Below, in pieces: positions 58,482 through 64,000 of a DNA stretch of 64,000 nt (position 1 is the stretch's first letter; every line of letters starts with the position of its first letter). The DNA lies in assembly GCF_014256275.1 (NCBI RefSeq), contig NZ_JACCFE010000002.1, forward strand, positions 4,940,001 to 5,004,000. The letters run 5' to 3'. The stretch is from Rhodococcus sp. 4CII. Its GTDB lineage: Bacteria > Actinomycetota > Actinomycetes > Mycobacteriales > Mycobacteriaceae. Position numbers and translations under genes: made by a program. The notes under the pieces were generated by a model. It was not told the DNA's origin. It was given only the letters and a program-made list of their open reading frames with translations, and searched no databases.

Positions 58482-59984
58482 ATGTGGGAGTTGGCTCGCG
58501 AATTCGTTGCTCGCGCACAGAGTTCGCCGGATGAGATTGCGGTCGTCGACGCCGCGGGCGAGTACACCGCCTCGGGCATCGCGGCGGCGGCGATCGAACT
58601 CGCCGCACTGCTGGACGCGGGCCCCGGCGGATCGCCCACCGTGCTCGTGCAGGCGGACAACAGCTGGCGGACACTGACCGCGACACTCGCGGTGGGTCTG
58701 CGGGGCGGCGTCGTCGCAGTGTTCAGCAGGCATGCGACGCCGTCGGAGTTCGCCGTGGCCCTGCACGACATCGCACCCGACGTGGTGATCGCAGACCAGG
58801 AGTCGCTGGCGCACTGGGGTGCATCGGACGAGCAATTCTCGGAAGAGGCGACCGCGCTGGCCGGCTGGGCTGTGCGCTGGTCGCGATCACCGGTCAGCGA
58901 CGTCGCACGGTGGAACGGTGGGGTCGCGATCGCGATGACGTCCGGGTCGACGGGACATCCCAAGTGCGTGGTGCAGTCGGAACCGGCGATCCGGTACGCC
59001 TGCCGGTGCACGATCGACGCGGTCGGTCTCGAACCCGGAGATCCGGTCGCCGCGTTCGTTCCGCTCTCGTCGGTGGCCGCGTTCTGCTTCGGGCTGTATC
59101 TCCCGGCGATGCTGGCCGCACCGATGGTCTGCATGGACGGCTGGAAGCCCTCCGCCGCCCTCGAGGTGGTGAGGAAACACCGGGTTGCGTGGACGATGCT
59201 CGTCCCGACCATGGCGCTGCAACTGGCGGTCGCGCCGGACGCGGCGGGAGCGCTGACGTCGCTGCGAGCGATGACCGTCGGCGGCGGCCCGATGGACGCC
59301 GGCGCGCTCGGTCGCGCCGAACAGACCCTCGGGACGACGTTCCTGCGGGTGTTCGGCATGTCCGAATGCCTCGGGCACACCACCCCGCTGCCCTCGGACG
59401 AGCCGGCCGTGCGCCTGGGGCGGGACGGTCGTCCCTTCCCCGGGACCGTCGTCCGAGCGGTCGACGAACACGGCGCTCCGCTGCCGCCGGGGCGGGTCGG
59501 CGATGCTCAGGTCAGCGGACCCTCCCTCTTCGTCGGGTATGCCCGAGCCGGGGTCCCCGCACCGCCCGAACTCACCGCGGACGGGTTCCTGCCCACCGGC
59601 GACCTCGTCGAAGTCGCGGAGGACGGGAGCATCCGGGTCATGGGGCGGCAGAAGCAGATCATCATTCGCGGGGGCCGCAACATCGACATCAACGAGGTCG
59701 AGGCGGCCATCGCGCGCATCCCGACGGTGTCCCAGGTGTGTGTGGTCCCGGTGCCGGACGAACTACTCGGTGAACGCGCCGCAGCCCTGGTCGTGAGCAC
59801 CGGTGCACCGATCACCCTCGCCGAGGTGACCGCGCACCTCGGGGACGACGAGTTCCCGAAGTTCAAGTGGCCGGAGTTCGTCTTCACGATCGACGATCTG
59901 CCGCAGAACCGGGTCGGGAAGCTGTCTCGACCGGATGCGGTGAGTCTCGCAACACGCCTGCTCGCCGGCACCGCCAGCCCCTGA
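58482..59984 (+). CDS. Acyl-CoA synthetase (AMP-forming), class I adenylate-forming
   Basis: The 500-residue protein has the AMP-binding core AIAMTSGSTGHPKCVVQSEP, FGMSECLGHTTPL, PTGDLVEVAEDGSIRVMGRQKQIIIRGGRNIDINEVE (hinge) and a C-terminal PQNRVGKLSRPD with the catalytic Lys. AGGAGGT precedes the ATG. The gap of 73 bp from the alcohol dehydrogenase may hold an internal promoter. It probably activates the pathway's acid as its CoA thioester, so it would be the gateway enzyme. The substrate class is not clear from sequence. Confidence 0.93.
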   Translation: MWELAREFVARAQSSPDEIAVVDAAGEYTASGIAAAAIELAALLDAGPGGSPTVLVQADNSWRTLTATLAVGLRGGVVAVFSRHATPSEFAVALHDIAPDVVIADQESLAHWGASDEQFSEEATALAGWAVRWSRSPVSDVARWNGGVAIAMTSGSTGHPKCVVQSEPAIRYACRCTIDAVGLEPGDPVAAFVPLSSVAAFCFGLYLPAMLAAPMVCMDGWKPSAALEVVRKHRVAWTMLVPTMALQLAVAPDAAGALTSLRAMTVGGGPMDAGALGRAEQTLGTTFLRVFGMSECLGHTTPLPSDEPAVRLGRDGRPFPGTVVRAVDEHGAPLPPGRVGDAQVSGPSLFVGYARAGVPAPPELTADGFLPTGDLVEVAEDGSIRVMGRQKQIIIRGGRNIDINEVEAAIARIPTVSQVCVVPVPDELLGERAAALVVSTGAPITLAEVTAHLGDDEFPKFKWPEFVFTIDDLPQNRVGKLSRPDAVSLATRLLAGTASP

Positions 59985-59997
59985 AGTCAACCCGACC

Positions 59998-60010
59998 CGA
60001 CCTCAGTTCA
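59998..60010 (+). promoter_or_regulatory. TGAA-N5-TTCA operator, site 4
   Basis: CGACCTCAGTTCA matches the consensus TGAAYYYARTTCA at 11 of 13 positions. It lies 31 bp upstream of the TetR gene, as expected for autoregulation. One arm (CAGTTCA) is intact and the other is degenerate. Confidence 0.5.
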
Positions 60011-60041
60011 GGTAGTCTTTCCGGTACCGACCCGACAACAG

Positions 60042-60680
60042 ATGGATGGGGATCCCGTGTCCGTAGAAGCCATGACGCTCCGCGATGGTCCGCGTTCCAA
60101 GCGCGGGCTCATTCTCACGGCCGCAATCGAACGCTTCGGGGAAGTGGGCTTCGAGCACACGAAGTGGGCGTCGATCGCCGGCGAGGTCGGCATCGGCCAG
60201 ACCGCGCTCTACCACTACTTCGAGTCCAAGGCGCACTGCCTGCTGACGATCATGCGTCTGGAGTTGGCGGAGTCGCTCGAACGCTTCACGGCCGCCATCG
60301 AGGGCATCGACGACCCGGTGGAGGCGCTGAGCGCCGCCGTCAGCAGCGCGCTGGAGGCGACCCCTCGGGACGCCCTGCAGCGTCGCATCCTCCAGAGCCA
60401 CATGGATCTGCTGGCCACGCCCCGTCAGTCCGAGAAGGAAGAAGCCGAGCGTCAGACCTCACGCGCGCTGGTGAATTCGATCGAAGAGGCATGGTCTCTT
60501 CTCATCGCGAAGGGGATGGGTGCCGGGGCCTTCGCCGACGCCGATCCACGATTGATGGCCCGACTCGTCCTCGGACTCGTCGTCAGCGTGTGGCGTTGGT
60601 ATCGCCCCGACGGCGACATGAGCGTCGACCAGCTCAACAGGCAGGTTCGCGACGCCACCCTGCGTATCGTTCGCGCATAA
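60042..60680 (+). CDS. TetR-family regulator, probable regulator of the catabolic cluster
   Basis: The 212-residue protein has a TetR N-terminus: RSKRGLILTAAIERFGEVGFEHTKWASIAGEVGIGQTALYHYFESKAHCLLTIM. A GTG 15 bases downstream of the ATG could also be the start. The C-terminal domain (about 70-205) is a helical ligand-binding region typical of the KstR2/FadR-like acyl-CoA-responsive group. It sits inside the cluster between the CoA synthetase and the EthD gene, with operator-like sites upstream of it and of four other units. De-repression by a pathway CoA ester is the simplest model. Confidence 0.92.
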   Translation: MDGDPVSVEAMTLRDGPRSKRGLILTAAIERFGEVGFEHTKWASIAGEVGIGQTALYHYFESKAHCLLTIMRLELAESLERFTAAIEGIDDPVEALSAAVSSALEATPRDALQRRILQSHMDLLATPRQSEKEEAERQTSRALVNSIEEAWSLLIAKGMGAGAFADADPRLMARLVLGLVVSVWRWYRPDGDMSVDQLNRQVRDATLRIVRA

Positions 60681-60722
60681 TCTGCGGCGCTCGTGGGGCG
60701 GTTTTCGCGCACCGTCAGTAAT

Positions 60723-60735
60723 TGAACCTAATTCA
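60723..60735 (+). promoter_or_regulatory. TGAA-N5-TTCA operator, site 5
   Basis: TGAACCTAATTCA matches site 1 at 11 of 13 positions and lies 19 bp upstream of the EthD-family start. It would control the EthD/MBL pair. Confidence 0.7.
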
Positions 60736-60754
60736 TGTCAGCAATGGAGTAGTG

Positions 60755-61090
60755 ATGTACAACTTGATCGTCCTGGCCTCCCGTCCGCACGACTGGAGCC
60801 ACGAGCAGTTCATCCAGTGGTGGCGCGGCGAGCACGCCGAGGTCACCTATCCGCTCCCCGGCCTGCGGAGATGGCAGCACACCGAAGTGCTCGACGCGAT
60901 GGACGACCGGTCCCGGGAGTGGGACGGCGTGTCGATCCTGAGCTTCGACTCCCGCGAGGACCTCGACGCCGCGCTCGCCAGCCCGCAATGGCAAGCGGCA
61001 GTCGACAACGTCGGCCAGATGCGCGGAAAGCGAATCCTCGTCATGGGCGAGGAGAAGACGATGGTCGAAGTGGGCAGCGGCGAATCATGA
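60755..61090 (+). CDS. EthD-family (dimeric alpha-beta barrel) protein
   Basis: The start MYNLIVLASRPHDWSHEQFIQWW is typical for EthD proteins and has GGAG upstream; the product has 111 residues. The block RGEHAEVTYPLPGLRRWQHTEV and the late IDFDS-like strand (VSILSFDSREDLDAAL) support the fold. Such proteins act as small dehydratases, cyclases or accessory factors in degradation pathways. Its stop overlaps the MBL gene start (ATGA), and operator site 5 lies upstream. Confidence 0.9.
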   Translation: MYNLIVLASRPHDWSHEQFIQWWRGEHAEVTYPLPGLRRWQHTEVLDAMDDRSREWDGVSILSFDSREDLDAALASPQWQAAVDNVGQMRGKRILVMGEEKTMVEVGSGES

Positions 61091-62103
61091 GGGCAGGGTG
61101 GATGGAGCCGGGCTGCTACGAGGTGGCGCCCGGTGTCCATCGCATTCCCCTCCACATGCCGAACGACGGTCTCGGAGCCGTAAACGTCTACGCCCTCGAG
61201 ACTCCGGACGGCCTGGCCCTCGTCGACGGCGGCTGGCGAGTCGACACCACCTTCGAGGAGATGGAGCGCGCACTGCGCCGGATCGGCCGCGGCACCGAGG
61301 AGATTCACGACATCTACGTCACCCACGTGCACCGCGATCACTACACGTTCGCCGTCGAACTCCGCCGCCGTCACGGTGCACGCGTCCACCTCGGTGTCGC
61401 CGAGGCCGACGGACTGGCGGCGGTCAGTGCGCTCGGCAGCAATGTGCCGACGGATTCGCTCCACGAACTCCGCCGCGCCGGGGCCCCCGTCCTGGCGGAC
61501 ACCGTCGAGGCCCTGACCGCGGCGGAGCCGTTCCACCCCTCGGACTGGGAAGCGCCCGATCGCTGGCTCGCCGCGGGTCCGCTGCGGATCGGGGAGCACA
61601 CGCTCGACGTCGTGCACACGCCCGGCCACACCAAGGGGCACATGGTGTTTCACGACACGCAGCGGGGACTGCTCTTCAGCGGTGACCACGTCCTGCCCTC
61701 GATCACGCCGTCGATCGGCTTCGAACTCGGCGAGTGGGACCTGCCCCTGGGGCGCTACCTCGATTCGCTGTCCCGCTTGCTCGACCGTCCCGACTCGCGA
61801 CTGCTGCCGGCGCACGGAGATCCGACGCCCAGCGTTCATCGCCGGGTCGAGGAACTTCTCGCGCACCACGACGGGCGCTTCGCCGCCATGCGCACCGCGC
61901 TGGCGTCGCTGGGGCCGGTGACCGCGACGGCGGTGGCGGAGGCCGTCACGTGGACCCGCCGGGAACGGCCGTTCGCCACACTGGACCCGTTCAACCGGAT
62001 GATCGCCACCTGCGAGACTCTCGCGCACCTCGACACCCTGGTCGACCGAGGCCAGATCACCGTTCGCCGCCGAGACGGCCGCGACGTCTTCTCCGCTGCC
62101 TGA
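61087..62103 (+). CDS. Metallo-beta-lactamase-fold hydrolase
   Basis: The start MRAGWMEPGCYEVAPGVHRI lies in the ATGA overlap with the EthD gene; the product has 338 residues. The metal motif is THVHRDHYTF (HxHxDH), followed by HTPGHTKGHMVF and LFSGDHVLPSI. A C-terminal winged-helix-like extension (ALASLGPVTATAVAEAVTW...LDTLVDRGQITVRRRDG) is typical of the LACTB2/glyoxalase II-like group. It may hydrolyse a lactone or thioester intermediate. With a 4-hydroxyacyl pathway, a lactonase role is attractive but unproven. Confidence 0.92.
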   Translation: MRAGWMEPGCYEVAPGVHRIPLHMPNDGLGAVNVYALETPDGLALVDGGWRVDTTFEEMERALRRIGRGTEEIHDIYVTHVHRDHYTFAVELRRRHGARVHLGVAEADGLAAVSALGSNVPTDSLHELRRAGAPVLADTVEALTAAEPFHPSDWEAPDRWLAAGPLRIGEHTLDVVHTPGHTKGHMVFHDTQRGLLFSGDHVLPSITPSIGFELGEWDLPLGRYLDSLSRLLDRPDSRLLPAHGDPTPSVHRRVEELLAHHDGRFAAMRTALASLGPVTATAVAEAVTWTRRERPFATLDPFNRMIATCETLAHLDTLVDRGQITVRRRDGRDVFSAA

Positions 62104-62170
62104 GCGGCATCCGGGCAGCGATCGGCCGTTCGAACATCCGGCGGTCCGCAACTTCGATGGAAGGATTCCC

Positions 62171-63196
62171 GTGCAGAGTCGTGAGCTGAAACTGGCGCGT
62201 CATCCCCAGGGGAAAGTTCGATCGGAAGACTTCTCTCTCGAGGTGGTGACGGTTCCGGAAGAACTGGGTCCCGGCGACATTCTCGTGCGCAACTCGTGGC
62301 TGTCGATCGACCCGTCCGTCCGGATGCGTCTCGGGCCCACCGGACCCGCCGGCTATCTACCGCCGTTCCGGCTCGGGGACACGCTGGCCGGGTTGGCCGT
62401 CGGCGAGGTGATCCGGTCCCGGGCGGGCAGTTTCGAACCGGGCGACACGGTGCTGCACATCAACGGCTTTCGTGAGTTCGCCGTGATCCGGGAGGATAGT
62501 GAAACCCTGGCAGGGGCCGGCGGAGTGACAAAACTGGACACGAGCGAGCATCCGCCGCAGTCGTATCTCGGCGCGCTGGGAAGTTCCGGGCTCACCGCCT
62601 ATGTGGGACTGCACTGCATCGGTGAACTCACGGCCGGAGACGTCGTCTGGATCTCGTCGGCGGCGGGAGCAGTCGGTAGCATCGCTGCGCAGATTGCCCG
62701 GCTCAGAGGTCATTACGTGGTCGGCAGTACGGGATCCGCCGATAAGGTCCGGTTCCTGTCGGAGAAACTACGCCTCGACGCCGCGTTCGATTACCACACC
62801 CTGGATCTCACCGACGCACTCGTCGGCGCGGCGCCCGACGGCATCGATCTGTACTTCGACAACGTCGGCGGAACGCATCTCCAGGCCGCCCTGTACAACC
62901 TTCGGCGGGGAGGCCGAGTTGCCATGGCGGGCGCCGTCGCGTCCTATGAGAGGGAGGCGACGGGCCCGGACAACCTCTTTCAGATCGTGGCAAAGAACCT
63001 CACGGTGAAGGGCTTCCGGGCCGGTGCCTACGACCATCTGCTCGGCGACATGCGTGCCGAGGTCGGGAGCTACCTCCGCGACGGTCGGCTCGTTGCCGCG
63101 GAAACTGTGTTCGACGGTCTCGAGTCGGCGCCGGACGCCATCGTCGCGATGCTGGGCGGCCGCACCGTGGGGAAGACGCTGTGCCGCCTGGGATGA
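62171..63196 (+). CDS. NADP-dependent MDR oxidoreductase (leukotriene B4 dehydrogenase/CurA-like)
   Basis: The GTG-started 341-residue protein has the MDR2 pattern: VRNSWLSIDPSVRMRL, VWISSAAGAVGSIAAQIARLRG (AxxGxxG cofactor site), GIDLYFDNVGGTHLQAAL and FRAGAYDHL. It has no zinc ligands. Members reduce the double bond of enones or 2-enoyl compounds with NADPH. It follows the MBL gene by 67 bp and is closed by the terminator at 63217. It may reduce an unsaturated intermediate of the pathway. Confidence 0.93.
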   Translation: MQSRELKLARHPQGKVRSEDFSLEVVTVPEELGPGDILVRNSWLSIDPSVRMRLGPTGPAGYLPPFRLGDTLAGLAVGEVIRSRAGSFEPGDTVLHINGFREFAVIREDSETLAGAGGVTKLDTSEHPPQSYLGALGSSGLTAYVGLHCIGELTAGDVVWISSAAGAVGSIAAQIARLRGHYVVGSTGSADKVRFLSEKLRLDAAFDYHTLDLTDALVGAAPDGIDLYFDNVGGTHLQAALYNLRRGGRVAMAGAVASYEREATGPDNLFQIVAKNLTVKGFRAGAYDHLLGDMRAEVGSYLRDGRLVAAETVFDGLESAPDAIVAMLGGRTVGKTLCRLG

Positions 63197-63216
63197 CGAC
63201 GCCGTCTGACACAGAA

Positions 63217-63247
63217 ACATGGCCTCCGCATTGCGCGGAGGCCATGT
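63217..63247. terminator. 13-bp hairpin terminator
   Basis: ACATGGCCTCCGC (63217-63229) and GCGGAGGCCATGT (63235-63247) are perfect complements with a 5-base loop, between the convergent MDR and SDR genes. Confidence 0.85.
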
Positions 63248-63260
63248 TCGTCTGCCCGGC

Positions 63261-64000
63261 TCAGGCCGCCGTCCACCCACCGTCCGCGTAGATCTCCGAA
63301 CCGGTGACGAAGCTGGAGTCGTCGCCCGCGAGGAATGCCACCGCGGCCGCGATTTCCTCACCGCGCCCGAGCCGTCCCATCGGCGTCCCCGCGAGCATCT
63401 CGCGATGACGCTCGCTCCCTTCCCAGCGCTCGAGCAGCGGGGCCGTGCCGATGAACCCCGGGTGCAGCGAATTGACCCGCACGCCCGCTTTCGCCCAGTG
63501 CAGTGCGGCGTTCTTGGTCATCGTGCGGACGGCGCCTTTCGCGGCCGCGTAGGCGACGCTGTTTCCCAGACCGCCCACGGTGCCCAGAATCGAGCACATG
63601 TTCACGATCGAACCGCCGCCGCTGCGCCCGATCAGGGGGCCGCCATGTTTCATGCCGAGCCACGTGCCGGTCTGGCCGACCCCGATCACGTGATCCCACC
63701 GTGCACGGGTTTCGTCCTCGGCCGTGGCGACGCTGCCGATGGCGGCGTTGTTGATCAGGGCGTGGAGTGCGCCGAACGACGTTTCGGTTGCGGCGAACAC
63801 CGCCTCCCACTGGTCCTCGGAGGCGACGTCCAGGGCATGTGCGGCATGTCGCTCGGGCCGGGCGAGAGTGCGCAGCAGGTCGTGGCAGGCAGATTCGTCG
63901 AGATCGGTCGCGACGACGTGAGCGCCCTCGTCGGCGAGTCTGCGGACTATCTCGACGCCGATTCCACCGGTCGCACCCGTCACCACGACGACCTTGTCCT
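63261..64000 (-). CDS. Short-chain dehydrogenase/reductase 3 (partial, 5' end beyond window)
   Basis: The frame enters from the right edge as DKVVVVTGATGGIGVEIVRRL and ends at TGA 63261. It is a classical SDR: TGATGGIG cofactor site, TDLDES (Asp after strand 2, NAD-type), NNAAIG, VNMCSILG (Ser), YAAAKGA (Tyr/Lys) and YADGGWTAA. Only the first few residues are missing. It is convergent with the cluster, so it may be the last gene of a second, minus-strand arm of the same pathway. Confidence 0.93.
   Translation of the reverse strand, partial: DKVVVVTGATGGIGVEIVRRLADEGAHVVATDLDESACHDLLRTLARPERHAAHALDVASEDQWEAVFAATETSFGALHALINNAAIGSVATAEDETRARWDHVIGVGQTGTWLGMKHGGPLIGRSGGGSIVNMCSILGTVGGLGNSVAYAAAKGAVRTMTKNAALHWAKAGVRVNSLHPGFIGTAPLLERWEGSERHREMLAGTPMGRLGRGEEIAAAVAFLAGDDSSFVTGSEIYADGGWTAA

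Noticed and set aside
1..64000. Mobile elements, prophage, CRISPR arrays, tRNA or rRNA genes
   Set aside because: No transposase, integrase, spaced direct-repeat array, tRNA cloverleaf or rRNA sequence was recognised. The gene content looks like ordinary chromosome.

Overview
The window looks like chromosomal DNA of a large-genome, lipid-accumulating Rhodococcus of the R. opacus / R. jostii / R. wratislaviensis group. The GC content is high. Genes are tightly packed, with many ATGA/GTGA overlaps and GTG starts. The DyP peroxidase is close to, but not identical with, what I remember of R. jostii RHA1 DypB. PknK, PhoPR, SigJ/ECF41 and SigF-type factors are typical of Mycobacteriales. No tRNA, rRNA, CRISPR, prophage or insertion sequence was seen.

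Layout. 0-4.4 kb: a partial CGNR zinc-finger regulator, then a coupled four-gene membrane/cupredoxin-lipoprotein operon of unknown function. 4.4-6.4 kb: DyP peroxidase and encapsulin, a nanocompartment pair. 6.5-16.9 kb: PknK-type kinase, a cyclase-family hydrolase, a MoaD-like protein coupled to a BNR-repeat protein, a SigD-like factor, an AAA ATPase, an unusual aconitase-family protein and an M50-like membrane peptidase. 16.9-31.5 kb: one 4893-residue four-module NRPS, C-A-T-E / C-A-T / C-A-T / C-A-T-TE, with a GpsA gene upstream. 32.8-35 kb: an ECF41 sigma factor with its COE partners, one of them broken. 35-41 kb: a stress-type regulatory island with a SigF/SigB-family factor, two coupled small proteins, two HspR-like MerR paralogues, a ferritin-like protein, a lipoprotein, a decapeptide-repeat protein and a guanidinium exporter under a guanidine-III riboswitch. 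41-48 kb: two tandem uncharged 35-36-residue peptides, a PhoPR-like two-component system, a HIT protein and two coupled glycosyltransferases. 47.9-63.2 kb: a large acyl-CoA catabolic cluster. A partial SDR closes the window.

How genes work together. The catabolic cluster has a CoA ligase, three acyl-CoA dehydrogenases, a hydratase, a DUF35/thiolase pair, several alcohol dehydrogenases and an APH-type kinase followed by an ACAD11-like dehydrogenase. The last two suggest handling of a 4-hydroxyacyl-CoA by phosphorylation and elimination. Five promoter regions in the cluster share a TGAA-YYYAR-TTCA palindrome, which points to one regulon, probably of the TetR protein at 60.0 kb.

The most interesting unexplained signals are: (1) a 30-bp element, AAAATCTRTAT-N8-GCAGATNNNTT, found three times between 36.2 and 37.9 kb, each copy facing a gene of the small-protein/MerR/ferritin-like island; (2) twin charge-free micro-peptides upstream of phoP; (3) the TetR-type regulon with the 4-hydroxyacyl-CoA module; (4) an uncharacterised four-module NRPS. 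All assignments come from reading sequence by eye; no database search was run.
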